Assembly: GCF_001456955.1 (NCBI RefSeq)
Contig: NZ_KQ758468.1
Location: forward strand, 62,001 to 126,000
DNA length: 64,000 nucleotides
Direction: 5' to 3'
DNA from: Microbacterium enclense
GTDB taxonomy: Bacteria > Actinomycetota > Actinomycetes > Actinomycetales > Microbacteriaceae
Shown: positions 1-10,247 of the stretch, one piece after another
Layout of the letters: every line of letters begins with the position of its first letter
Position numbering within the stretch: position 1 is the stretch's first letter
Position numbers and translations under genes: made by a program
The notes under the pieces: model-generated
Told to the model about the DNA's origin: nothing
The model's database searches: none
The model's input: only the letters and a program-made list of their open reading frames with translations

Positions 1-345
1 GGCGTGACGCACCACCTCTTCGCGCTGGTAGAAGTGCCCGAGCACCACGACGCGGTCACCGAGCGCGGCCTTGGCGGCGCGGATGCGCGCGTCGAGCTCG
101 TCGTCGGACGCGTCGCGGTACTCCTGCGGCAGCTCGCCCTGGCGGGGCGCGCCGGTGGGGATGACGTCACCCATCGACGAGCCCGGGCCGTAGCCGGGGC
201 GGGTGTCGAAGTCCCAGGGGCCGACGGCGAGGTCGGTGGTGCAGGTGGCGTCGGTCGAGGCACCGGCGACGATCGCCTGGATGGCGTGGTCGACGCTGGG
301 GTCGATCGCCGGACGGGGCTGCAGGGTGAGGGGTGTGGCGGCCAT
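1..345 (-). CDS. nadA: Quinolinate synthase NadA, N-terminal part (cut by window edge)
   Basis: Makes quinolinate from iminoaspartate and dihydroxyacetone phosphate in the cytosolic de novo NAD pathway, using a [4Fe-4S] cluster. The visible 115 residues start at ATG 343-345 and run off the left edge. They hold an actinobacterial-type N-terminal extension, the stretch GPGSSMGDVIPTGAPRQGEL, and VVVLGHFYQREEVV, which matches the first conserved NadA strand and its H-Y/F-Q substrate motif. The gene begins 11 bases after the stop of the NrtR-like gene on the same strand, so the two are probably co-transcribed. The cluster cysteines lie outside the window. The identification rests on these motifs and on the neighbour. 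Confidence 0.85.
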   Translation of the reverse strand, partial: MAATPLTLQPRPAIDPSVDHAIQAIVAGASTDATCTTDLAVGPWDFDTRPGYGPGSSMGDVIPTGAPRQGELPQEYRDASDDELDARIRAAKAALGDRVVVLGHFYQREEVVRHA

Positions 346-356
346 GGGCGTTCCGA

Positions 357-1082
357 TCAGTGACGGGTGGGGAGCGGGCCGCGGTCGGCGAGCTCCACAT
401 CGCGGTTGTAACGGTAGAGACGTGCGGGGCGGTGGCTCCCGGTGCGGAAGCGGTCCGTCGGGATGAGCGTGTCGGACGTGTCGACCTGGCGGCGGAAGTT
501 CGCCGGGTCGAGGCGCTTGCCGAGGATCGTCTCGTTCACTTCGCGCAGGTCGGCGAGGGTGAACTCGTCAGGCAGCAGGCCGTGGGCGATGCGGCTGTAG
601 CCGACCTTGTTGCGCAGGCGCCACAGCGTGTACTCGACGATGTCGTTGTGGTCGAAGGCCAGCCGCGGAAGGTCGGTCGCGTCGAACCACTCGACGTTCT
701 CGGGGGCGTCGCCGCTGCGCGCGTGCGCCGCGACCTGCGCGTCGACCTCGTCGGAGCGCAGCAGCGCCCAGTACACGATCGACACGACGCGCGTGGGGGA
801 GCGGTCGACGGCGCCGAAGGCGTAGAGCTGCTCGAGGTAGCTCGGTGTGAGTCCGGTGGTCTCGGCGAGGGTGCGGGATGCCGCGACGTCGAGCTCCTCG
901 GTCGCGTCGAGCCAGCCGCCGGGGAGCGCCCACCGTCCGTCGAACGGGTCGCGCGTGCGGCGGACGAGGGGGAGCGACAGCACCGGCTCGTCGTGCGCGT
1001 CGCGGCGGACGCTGAAGATGACGGTCGACACCGCGACGCGCACGTCGGCGTCGCGGGACTCGGGCTGAGGGGTTCGTGTCAT
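357..1082 (-). CDS. nrtR: NrtR-like regulator of NAD synthesis (Nudix domain plus winged helix)
   Basis: A 241-residue protein with a Nudix fold (about 15-150) and a C-terminal winged-helix segment (about 160-230, including FTLADLREVNETILG and NFRR), the architecture of NrtR repressors, which sense ADP-ribose and control NAD genes. The Nudix box at 56-78 (GWLDATEELDVAASRTLAET) keeps the first Gly and Glu but has lost two of the metal-binding glutamates of the REUXEE core (R-T-L-A-E-T), which fits a sensor rather than a hydrolase. It lies directly upstream of nadA. ATG 1080-1082 is preferred because an AGATAT box sits seven bases before it; ATG 1089-1091 in the same frame is the alternative. 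Family assignment is strong; loss of hydrolysis is inferred. Confidence 0.8.
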   Translation of the reverse strand: MTRTPQPESRDADVRVAVSTVIFSVRRDAHDEPVLSLPLVRRTRDPFDGRWALPGGWLDATEELDVAASRTLAETTGLTPSYLEQLYAFGAVDRSPTRVVSIVYWALLRSDEVDAQVAAHARSGDAPENVEWFDATDLPRLAFDHNDIVEYTLWRLRNKVGYSRIAHGLLPDEFTLADLREVNETILGKRLDPANFRRQVDTSDTLIPTDRFRTGSHRPARLYRYNRDVELADRGPLPTRH

Positions 1083-1089
1083 GGTGACC

Positions 1090-1118
1090 ATATCTCTGGA
1101 ATCGATCTTAGTGTCACT
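1090..1118 (-). promoter_or_regulatory. nrtR-nadA promoter with candidate operator
   Basis: On the minus strand GTGACA (1117-1112) and AGATAT (1095-1090) are 16 bases apart and fit a -35/-10 pair for nrtR. The odd palindrome AGTGTCACT (1110-1118) covers the -35 box, and ATGGTGACCAT (1081-1091) covers the start region. Either could be the NrtR operator. The promoter is plausible; the operator is inferred from symmetry and position only. Confidence 0.4.
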
Positions 1119-1179
1119 CCGACCCGAAGGACGAATCCGGTGCGGATCGCCGGGTTCGTGGTGCGCCCCGGGGTTTGGT

Positions 1180-1232
1180 GCGGATTCGGCCGGTTGGGGC
1201 GGGAATGGCCCGCCCCGAGGTGCGGAATCCGC
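1180..1232. other. Nested perfect stem-loop between divergent genes
   Basis: Outer arms GCGGATTC (1180-1187) and GAATCCGC (1225-1232) enclose inner arms GGGGCGGG (1196-1203) and CCCGCCCC (1209-1216) around a five-base loop. No T-run follows. It lies in the 250-base gap between nrtR and the protease gene. Its role is unknown; it could insulate the two promoters. Confidence 0.5.
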
Positions 1233-1330
1233 CCCGAACCGTCGAACGCGCGGGAGCCGCCGCGGTCAGCGCGTCGAAAGGGTTCTCCCAGACGCGCGGC
1301 CTAGCGTGGGGATCGGATTCAGGAGGTCGG

Positions 1331-2506
1331 ATGCCGATCATCGACATCGTTCTGATCGCCCTGTTGGTGATCGCGCTCATCACGGGTCTCTCGCGCGGGT
1401 TTCTCGCCACGATCGGCTTCTTCGCCGGCCTCGCCCTGGGCGCCGTCGCCGCGTACTGGGCCACCCCGTTCGTCGGGCAGTGGGTCACCTCGCCGTCGTG
1501 GCGCGGCCCCGCGATGATCGTCACCGGCATCCTGCTCCTGTTGATCGGGTCGGGACTGGGGACGGCCGTCGGCGGAGTCTTCCGTCGCGGTGCCGACCGC
1601 ATCAAGCTCCGCGTGCCCGAGCGGCTGCTCGGCGGGCTCGTCAACACCGCCGCCGCCGCGCTCGCCATCTCTTTCGTCGCCGGGTCGCTGACCCCCGCGG
1701 GCGTTCCCGTCGTCTCGGCGGCGCTGGGATCGTCCGCCGTCGTGCGCACCATCGACGACCTCACGCCCGCTCCCGTGCGCGGGGCGCTCGCCGATCTGCG
1801 CGGTTCCGTCTTCGCCGAGGGCATTCCCCGCCTCGGGCAGCTGATCCAGATCGGCCCTGTGCCGAGCACGCCCGAGATCGCACTCGACGACCCTGCGCTG
1901 ACGCAGGCGGCGCAGTCGGTCGCACGCATCTCGGGCACCGCCTACGCGTGCGGTGTCACCTCGAGCGGGTCGGGCTTCGTGGTGGCATCCGACCGCGTGG
2001 TCACCAACGCGCACGTCGTCGCCGGTGTCGACACCCCCGTCGTCGAACTGCCCGGACGCCCCGCCCGCGAGGGACGCGTCGTCTACTTCGACCCCACCGA
2101 CGACATCGCCGTGGTGGCGGTGGACGGACTGGATGCCGCAGCCCTCCCGGTCGTGTCGACCCTCGGCGTGGGATCGTCCGCCGTGGTGCAGGGATATCCC
2201 GGCGGTGGCCCCTTCACCTCGGGGAGCGCGCAGGTGCTGTCGGAAGGAACCGTGCCCGTTCCCGACATCTACGACTCGTCGTCGTCGGCGCGCGACATCT
2301 ACGCGCTCGCCGCGATCGTGCGACCGGGGAACTCCGGCGGGCCGCTGCTCACGACGAGCGGCGAGGTCGCCGGTCTCGTCTTCGCCCGCTCCGACACCGA
2401 CGACAACGTCGGATACGCCATGACACCGGTCGAGCTGGAGCCGGTCATGGCGCAGATCGATGCCCTGTCGGCGCCGGTGGCATCCGGAAGCTGCACGCGG
2501 CGTTGA
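1331..2506 (+). CDS. MarP-like membrane-anchored trypsin-fold serine protease (CvpA domain)
   Basis: Predicted 391 residues. The first 120 form four hydrophobic segments of the CvpA/colicin V production type, followed by a linker and an exported chymotrypsin-fold protease. The catalytic triad reads His228 (TNAHVV), Asp258 (DDIAVV) and Ser335 (GNSGGP). Two cysteines, in YACGVTS near 214 and in SGSCTRR at the C-terminus, match the redox disulfide reported for Mycobacterium MarP (Rv3671c), which protects against acid and oxidative stress. ATG 1331 was chosen because AGGAGGT lies just upstream; open sequence further upstream in the frame is not convincing. A TAGCGT box at 1302-1307 may be its -10. 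It stands alone. Confidence 0.85.
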   Translation: MPIIDIVLIALLVIALITGLSRGFLATIGFFAGLALGAVAAYWATPFVGQWVTSPSWRGPAMIVTGILLLLIGSGLGTAVGGVFRRGADRIKLRVPERLLGGLVNTAAAALAISFVAGSLTPAGVPVVSAALGSSAVVRTIDDLTPAPVRGALADLRGSVFAEGIPRLGQLIQIGPVPSTPEIALDDPALTQAAQSVARISGTAYACGVTSSGSGFVVASDRVVTNAHVVAGVDTPVVELPGRPAREGRVVYFDPTDDIAVVAVDGLDAAALPVVSTLGVGSSAVVQGYPGGGPFTSGSAQVLSEGTVPVPDIYDSSSSARDIYALAAIVRPGNSGGPLLTTSGEVAGLVFARSDTDDNVGYAMTPVELEPVMAQIDALSAPVASGSCTRR

Positions 2507-2571
2507 GCCCTTCCCGGCTTCACCCCGGTGCGGCCTGTGGATAGTTTTCGAGGTCCGCGGGCGCGTTTCTC

Positions 2572-2577
2572 TATCGT
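2572..2577 (+). promoter_or_regulatory. -10 box TATCGT of the first three-gene module
   Basis: TATCGT ends six bases before ATG 2584, so the transcript would begin at or next to the start codon with no leader. No good -35 is visible. Confidence 0.5.
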
Positions 2578-2583
2578 CGGCGC

Positions 2584-2922
2584 ATGGCTGAGCGATACGC
2601 GATCGATGTGACCGGCTTCCTCGACCTCGCCGCGCGGACGGCCCAACGTATGGACACGTTGACCGAGGCCGTCTTCGGCGTTCTGTCCGTCGTACGGGAG
2701 ATTCAGGATGCCATGGCGCCGGCACCCGATCTCGCCCGCGCATTCGCCAGAGCGGTCGATTCGTGGGTCGAGCGTGCAACGGCCTTGGCGGAGCACGGGG
2801 GAGCCGTGCTGGCCGCAGCCGAGCGCGCCGTCGCCGAGTACGTCCGCGCCGACGCCGCGATGGCCATCGACACCGAGCGTGCCGCGCAGACGCGGGGCCA
2901 CGGGCGCTGGAGGGTGTCGTGA
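2584..2922 (+). CDS. Small helical protein with YxxxD motif, WXG100/EspC-like (module 1)
   Basis: A 112-residue protein, predicted almost wholly alpha-helical, with no signal peptide or membrane segment. The second helical half ends in EYVRADAAMA, which contains the YxxxD pattern known as the general export signal of type VII (ESX) substrates. The C-terminus ends in GRWRVS. Its paralogue at 46355-46702 has the same length, AYVAADDEMA at the same place and a GRW-containing end. It is the first gene of a module whose members overlap by four bases, and its stop overlaps the GTG of the hydrolase gene. The likely role is partner or secretion chaperone of the hydrolase. No ESX secretion genes are in the window, so export is inferred. 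Confidence 0.6.
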   Translation: MAERYAIDVTGFLDLAARTAQRMDTLTEAVFGVLSVVREIQDAMAPAPDLARAFARAVDSWVERATALAEHGGAVLAAAERAVAEYVRADAAMAIDTERAAQTRGHGRWRVS

Positions 2923-4631
2923 TCGACGCTCGCATCGAGGTGCCCGAGGTTCCTGTCCGTGCCGACGACCTCGACGACGCATCCCATCGCTTACGCGGTC
3001 GGGCGTGGGCTGTCGCGCCCGCGGCCCAGCAGGTCGTCGTGGGCTGGTCAGACCTGCGATCACGGTACGACGCACCAGAGGCGGCGGATCTCGTCGAGCG
3101 GATGGCGATCGTCGAAAAGGGCAGCGCCCAAACGAGTGAGGCGTTCACTCGCGTGGGTGAGGTACTGGACGAACTCATCGACGCGCTGCGCCTGCTCGAG
3201 AAACGCCGGGCGGCCGTCGTCGACGACAGCGAGTCGGCGATGGCCGGCGGAGAGTCCGCGGGCGTCGAGCTGTCGATTGCGCGCCTGCGCGCAGACATCG
3301 CCGAAGTGCTCGACCAGACCTGTCGCGACCTCGGAGGTCTCGCAGCACCGCCACCCCTGCCCCTGGCCGCCGACGGGGGCGCAGTCGTGCCCGTCGGTCC
3401 TCGGGTCACCTGGCAGATGCGAACGGAGCAGGCCGCGAGCGAGGTGCTGCTCGCCCCGCTGGTCGAGGCCGCCCGCGGCGGCGCCGGTCGGGTGAGAGCC
3501 ATCCTCGCCGCGCACCCGGAGTGGGCAGAGCGCATCCGTCAGCGTCCTCCCGCAGCGCGCGCCGTTCGTGACTGGTGGGCCGCCCTTCCTCCGGAGACGC
3601 GGTCCGCCCTGACACACGGCGCCGCCGGCGTGGTCGGCGCTCTCGGGGGCGTGCCGCCTCTCGACCGTGTCGCGGCGAACCGCGTCGTCGCTCAGGATCG
3701 ACTGCCGACCGTCCGCCGAGAGATCGAGCGTCTCGACGCGCTGTTGTCGGAGGGCGCGACGGCCACGTTGCAGGCAGAACGTCGAAGCGCGCTCGACCGC
3801 CTGAACGCCGAACGCGACTACCTTCGACGCGTCGTGGCGGGCGACGTGCAACTCGTGCTGTACCAGCCGGACGAGAACCGCATCGCCGAGATGATCGGCA
3901 CCCCGGGCGCCGACACCCGTCGAGTGCTGACGTACGTGCCGGGGACGTTTACGTCGGTGGAGAGTTTCTACGAGGGCGGAGCGCAGGACCTCGCTCAATG
4001 GCTCTTCACACAAGACCGCGGCACAGTCGCATTCGTATGGAAAGGCGCGGACTTCCCGGGCGACGACGGTGATTCAGGGCCGACTGAGCAGGCGGTCGGA
4101 ATCCTGGAGGCCAATGATCAGCAACGTGCTCGTGACGCCGGTGAGCGCCTCGCACGGTTCGTGCAGGAGATGCGGATCGACCCCCCTATCGCGGCAGCAC
4201 GTCAGATTGCGGGCGGTTACAGCTGGGGCCTCGTGCCAGTCACAAGCTCGGAACTCGCCGGCGCCCACTACGACGCTGTTCATTCATTCGCGGGGGCCTG
4301 GGTGCCGGAGGGATGGGTCGCCAACGGCGTGACGACATACTCCCATTGGAGCTACACCGACTTCCTATCGATGGCGCAGGACGCGGGTTTGGTTGGGAGC
4401 GGCCGCAATCCCGACGTGACGCCCGGATTCGTAAGCCGTATCTACGATCGGCCCGGCGACTATGACGTGCGCCTCGGCAGCGAGCTTGCGCCGTTCCTCG
4501 ATCCGAACGGACCGTCCTTGCGAATCTCAACGACTCCGTTCGAGAATCACCAACTGATCGTGTCCGATCGAGCGGAGAACCGGCTCGCGCTCGACGATAT
4601 CCGCGACGCGGTACTGGAGACGAAGAAGTGA
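2919..4631 (+). CDS. Large alpha/beta hydrolase with helical N-terminus, DUF1023-like (module 1)
   Basis: Predicted 570 residues. Residues 1-210 are helical, with long amphipathic stretches like a WXG/LXG-type domain. The family signature follows at about 210-260 (EWAERIRQ, DWWAALPPE, GGVPPLDRVAANR), then an alpha/beta hydrolase domain with VLTYVPGT, nucleophile motif GGYSWG (Ser435) and a C-terminal His544 in FENHQLIV. No signal peptide is present. GTG 2919 overlaps the previous stop and has GGAGGG just upstream. The substrate is unknown; a lipase or esterase role is a guess. The 3' half is clearly poorer in GC than the 5' half (32 of 60 bases at 4501-4560 against 42 of 60 at 3301-3360). Its paralogue is at 44640-46358. 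Confidence 0.7.
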   Translation: MIDARIEVPEVPVRADDLDDASHRLRGRAWAVAPAAQQVVVGWSDLRSRYDAPEAADLVERMAIVEKGSAQTSEAFTRVGEVLDELIDALRLLEKRRAAVVDDSESAMAGGESAGVELSIARLRADIAEVLDQTCRDLGGLAAPPPLPLAADGGAVVPVGPRVTWQMRTEQAASEVLLAPLVEAARGGAGRVRAILAAHPEWAERIRQRPPAARAVRDWWAALPPETRSALTHGAAGVVGALGGVPPLDRVAANRVVAQDRLPTVRREIERLDALLSEGATATLQAERRSALDRLNAERDYLRRVVAGDVQLVLYQPDENRIAEMIGTPGADTRRVLTYVPGTFTSVESFYEGGAQDLAQWLFTQDRGTVAFVWKGADFPGDDGDSGPTEQAVGILEANDQQRARDAGERLARFVQEMRIDPPIAAARQIAGGYSWGLVPVTSSELAGAHYDAVHSFAGAWVPEGWVANGVTTYSHWSYTDFLSMAQDAGLVGSGRNPDVTPGFVSRIYDRPGDYDVRLGSELAPFLDPNGPSLRISTTPFENHQLIVSDRAENRLALDDIRDAVLETKK

Positions 4632-5119
4632 AAATCGCCCGCATTGGTTTGACCGTCATCCTTCCGCTATCCCTGTCGGGGTGCTTCATTGGCGCGAACA
4701 ACGTCGACGAAGACCTATCGCTGCCGGACGCGAAAGCGCGCACGCAGGCCGTCGAACGTCAGATCGCCGATGCGTTGCCGGGCGACCTCGTCGTTTCAAT
4801 TGATCAGAACGAGACGGGCTCATTTCTCTCGTGCACTAGCGACGGAGGGGAACAGTGGGCCGGCGGTCTCACGGCACGGGTTCAAGCAGGTGCGTCGGCT
4901 GAGCAGCTCCTCGAACCTGTTAGCAAGGAGTTCGAGGCCGAGAAAGACATGTCATCCCAGCGATGGCAGCGTGACGGTGATGACATCGTCGAGATCGTCG
5001 GTCTGCATCAGTCATCGTGGATCGTTCGTTACGCACCCGACCGTGAGGAAGTGCACGTTTCGTCGTTCTCTCCGTGCATTCGTCTGCCCGAGGGCGTATG
5101 GCGCGGCGACACCTACTAG
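4628..5119 (+). CDS. Small lipoprotein, candidate partner or immunity protein (module 1)
   Basis: A 163-residue protein with a short charged start, a hydrophobic core and lipobox LSGC (Cys19), so probably exported and lipid-anchored on the outer face of the membrane. The mature part has two further cysteines (FLSCTSD and FSPCIRL) that could pair. GTG 4628 overlaps the hydrolase stop by four bases. No family is recognised. The overall plan (lipobox, helix, first Cys near the middle, WxVxY-type strand, last Cys near the end) resembles the lipoproteins at 43316 and 44125 beside the second hydrolase. Lower GC than the surroundings (35 of 60 at 4801-4860). Acting as an inhibitor of the hydrolase is a hypothesis from position. 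Confidence 0.6.
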   Translation: MKIARIGLTVILPLSLSGCFIGANNVDEDLSLPDAKARTQAVERQIADALPGDLVVSIDQNETGSFLSCTSDGGEQWAGGLTARVQAGASAEQLLEPVSKEFEAEKDMSSQRWQRDGDDIVEIVGLHQSSWIVRYAPDREEVHVSSFSPCIRLPEGVWRGDTY

Positions 5120-5224
5120 GTATGGAGGTGGACGATCTGTCGCGCGATCTCGACATCGCTGTCCCCCGGGGCTGTGCCCCACCCAGCGCTCCGGTAGGCT
5201 GACCGCACAAGTCCACACCGGCCC

Positions 5225-5425
5225 CATGATCGATGCGGGAGAGCTCCGGCGCACGCAGCCGGGCACCGAAGGAGCAAGCCTCCCCGCCAATCTCTCAGGT
5301 ACGCGTACCGCGTCGATCGGGCCACTCTGGAAAGTGATCCGGGTGCACAGCGCCCGATCCGCCGACGGTGAAAGCCGCGTGAGAACGCGGCGAAACTCTC
5401 AGGCCCATGACAGAGGGGGAGTTCT
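5225..5425 (+). promoter_or_regulatory. Tandem glycine riboswitch upstream of gcvT
   Basis: Two glycine aptamers in series. The first (about 5231-5316) holds CGGGAGAGC, a variable stem, GCACCGAAGGAGCAA and ends in AATCTCTCAGGT. The second (about 5325-5418) holds CTCTGGAAAGTG, CGCCGACGGTGAAAGCC and AAACTCTCAGGCCCATGA. These are the conserved purine-rich and CTCTCAGG blocks of the family. A TAGGCT box at 5195-5200 is a plausible -10. Glycine binding would turn on the cleavage operon. No clear terminator with a T-run follows, so control of translation is as likely as attenuation. This fills the 352-base gap before gcvT. Confidence 0.92.
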
Positions 5426-5471
5426 TCAGGCGTCGACCGGCGTCTGTCCGTCATCGCGAACGGCAGAACTC

Positions 5472-6896
5472 ATGACCGAAACCCCCGCTCCACCGCGCAC
5501 GTCGCCGCTGCACGACAGGCACGAAGCCCTCGGTGCCTCGTTCACCGACTTCGGCGGCTGGAACATGCCCGTGCGCTACACCTCCGACCTCGCCGAGCAC
5601 CGCGCCGTGCGCGAAACCGCCGGCCTGTTCGACATCTCGCACATGGCCGAGTTCGTCGTCGCCGGCCCGCGGGCCGCGGCATTCCTCGACTACGTGCTCG
5701 CCGGCCGCCTGTCGACGATGAAGGTCGGCAAGGCGAAGTACTCGCTCGTGCTGGCGGCGAGCGGCGGCATCGTCGACGACGTCATCGTCTACCGCACGGG
5801 GCCGCAGAGCTTCCTGGTCATCTCGAACGCCGGGAACCGGGATGCCGTGGCGGCGGCGCTCGGCGCGGCGCAGCGCACGTGGGCACCGGCGTCGGACGCT
5901 TCGACAGGCTCAGCGACCGCCGCTTCCGCCGCCGCCGCTTCGACAGGCTCAGCGACCGCCGCTTCCGCCGCCGACGCTTCGACAGGCTCAGCGACCGCCG
6001 CTTCCGCCGCCGCCGCTTCGACAGGCTCAGCGACCGTCGCCTCCTCCGCCGACGCTTCGACAGGCTCAGCGACCTCCGCCCCCGCCACCGCCGCTGCTCA
6101 CGCCACCTCTGCTGACGCCGCGGCCGCGGTCCCTGAGCCCGTCGAAGGGACCTCGCCCCGCTCCTTCGCCGTCGTCGCCGGCTCCACCGGCCTCCGCGTC
6201 GAAGACGTCACCGACTCGTACGCCCTCATCGCCCTGCAGGGGCCTGAGGCCCGCGGCATCCTGGGCTCCATTCCGGGGGTCGAGATCACCGGCACCCCGC
6301 TCGACGAGCTCGGGTACTACGCGTGGACCGAGGGTGTGTTCGAGGGTGCCTCGCTGTTCGTCGCCCGCACCGGGTACACCGGCGAAGACGGCTACGAGCT
6401 GATGATCCCCACCGCGCAGGCCGGCGCCCTGTGGGATGCCGTCCTCGCGAGCGGGAGGGACGCGGGTCTCGTGCCGTGCGGTCTCGCCGCGCGCGACACG
6501 CTGCGCCTCGAGGCCGGGATGCCGCTCTACGGCCACGAGCTCTCGCGTGACATCGTCCCCGCGCAGGCCGGCCTCGGTCGCGTCGTCGCCGTCGACAAGC
6601 CGGCGTTCGTCGGAAAGGACGGCCTCTCGTCCGCACCGGGCGATGCCCCCGTGCTCGTCGGTCTCGTCGCGCAGGGACGCCGCGCCGGCCGCGCCGGCTA
6701 TGCCGTGCTGCACGGCGACGACGTCGTCGGCGGGATCACGAGCGGCGCCCTCAGCCCCACCCTCGGCCACCCTGTCGCGATGGCGTTCGTCGCCCCCGCG
6801 GCATCCGACCCCGGAACCGAACTGACCATCGACGTGCGCGGAACCCGCATTCCCGCGACCGTCACCGCCCTTCCCTTCTACCGGAGAAACGCATGA
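5472..6896 (+). CDS. gcvT: Glycine cleavage system T protein (aminomethyltransferase) with repeat insertion
   Basis: Transfers the one-carbon unit from aminomethyl-lipoyl GcvH to tetrahydrofolate, releasing ammonia. Domain landmarks: [10 protein letters not shown] (about 27-36), FDISHMAE (about 53-60), [18 protein letters not shown] and the C-terminal barrel with [13 protein letters not shown]. The protein has 474 residues, about 100 more than usual. The excess is one block at about 138-230, made of five 13-residue repeats ([13 protein letters not shown] type) and an Ala-rich tail, encoded by a DNA repeat family also found between genes. The frame stays open, so the protein may still work if the block loops out. 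ATG 5472 follows the riboswitch. First gene of gcvTHP. Confidence 0.95.
   Translation: MTETPAPPRTSPLHDRHEALGASFTDFGGWNMPVRYTSDLAEHRAVRETAGLFDISHMAEFVVAGPRAAAFLDYVLAGRLSTMKVGKAKYSLVLAASGGIVDDVIVYRTGPQSFLVISNAGNRDAVAAALGAAQRTWAPASDASTGSATAASAAAASTGSATAASAADASTGSATAASAAAASTGSATVASSADASTGSATSAPATAAAHATSADAAAAVPEPVEGTSPRSFAVVAGSTGLRVEDVTDSYALIALQGPEARGILGSIPGVEITGTPLDELGYYAWTEGVFEGASLFVARTGYTGEDGYELMIPTAQAGALWDAVLASGRDAGLVPCGLAARDTLRLEAGMPLYGHELSRDIVPAQAGLGRVVAVDKPAFVGKDGLSSAPGDAPVLVGLVAQGRRAGRAGYAVLHGDDVVGGITSGALSPTLGHPVAMAFVAPAASDPGTELTIDVRGTRIPATVTALPFYRRNA
5898..6092 (+). repeat. Five in-frame 39-base tandem repeats inside gcvT
   Basis: Units start at 5898, 5937, 5976, 6015 and 6054. Each contains CTTCGACAGGCTCAGCGAC followed by an Ala/Ser-coding stretch. 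The period is exactly 13 codons and the last copy decays. The CTTCGACAGGCTCAG part is the inverse of the core of the palindromic elements at 6128 and 27092-27391. Confidence 0.95.
6128..6152. repeat. 25-base palindromic element inside gcvT
   Basis: Arms GGTCCCT and AGGGACC flank the core GAGCCCGTCGA. The same plan and length as the intergenic copies at 27092-27391, here within coding sequence at the end of the gcvT insertion. Confidence 0.9.
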
Positions 6897-7263
6897 CCGA
6901 CCTCACCGCCCTCAGCTACACCTCCGAGCACGAGTGGATCGCCGTCGACGGCGACATCGCCACCGTGGGGATCACCGACTTCGCCGCCGAGAAGCTCGGC
7001 GACGTCGTCTTCGTCGAGCTTCCCGGTGCCGACTCCGCGGTCACCGCGGGCGACGTCTGCGGCGAGATCGAGTCGACGAAGTCGGTCGGTGAGCTGTACG
7101 CCCCGCTCACCGGCACGATCGTCGAGGTCAACGACGCGGTCGTCGACGACCCTTCCCTGGTCAACGCCGAGCCCTTCGCCGGCGGGTGGCTCATCAAGAT
7201 CCGCGTCGAGGGCGACCTGCCCACCGACCTGCTCGACCGTGCCGCATACGAGGACCTCACCGC

Positions 7264-7267
<4 letters not shown>
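6893..7267 (+). CDS. gcvH: Glycine cleavage system H protein
   Basis: Small lipoyl carrier protein that shuttles the aminomethyl group between GcvP, GcvT and dihydrolipoamide dehydrogenase. It has 124 residues, normal for the family, with [10 protein letters not shown] at the N-terminus, [19 protein letters not shown], and the lipoyl-lysine motif [15 protein letters not shown] with Lys63 as the attachment site. ATG 6893 overlaps the gcvT stop by four bases and its own stop overlaps the gcvP start, so the three genes are translationally coupled. No lipoate ligase or lpd gene is in the window. Confidence 0.98.
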
Positions 7268-10143
<2,876 letters not shown>

Positions 10144-10154
10144 GACGCAGTCGC

Positions 10155-10189
10155 CCGTGGCGACCGTTCCTCGCGAGCGGTCGCCACGG
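10155..10189 (+). terminator. Stem-loop after gcvP
   Basis: A perfect 12-base stem, CCGTGGCGACCG (10155-10166) with CGGTCGCCACGG (10178-10189), around an 11-base loop, 11 bases after the gcvP stop. No T-run, as is common in high-GC actinobacteria. Confidence 0.7.
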
Positions 10190-10234
10190 CGCTTCGGCGC
10201 GTGCCCACCCCGGATTCGCACAGCGGGCGTTTAG

Positions 10235-10240
10235 TAAGGT
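10235..10240 (+). promoter_or_regulatory. -10 box TAAGGT of the orphan binding-protein gene
   Basis: Seven bases separate it from GTG 10248. It supports that start and a leaderless transcript. Confidence 0.45.
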
Positions 10241-10247
10241 TCCCCTC

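Noticed and set aside
357..1082. An ordinary Nudix hydrolase
   Set aside because: The Nudix core lacks two metal ligands, a winged-helix C-terminus is present, and nadA follows.
1319..3535. A long minus-strand open frame across the protease and module 1
   Set aside because: Composition of a shadow frame (Arg, Ser, Pro runs), with no domain and no start signal.
2584..5119. A complete type VII secretion locus
   Set aside because: There are no EccB, EccC, EccD, EccE or mycosin genes here; only possible substrates are present.
5898..6092. CRISPR or minisatellite outside a gene
   Set aside because: Units are directly adjacent without spacers and in frame within gcvT, which is intact on both sides.
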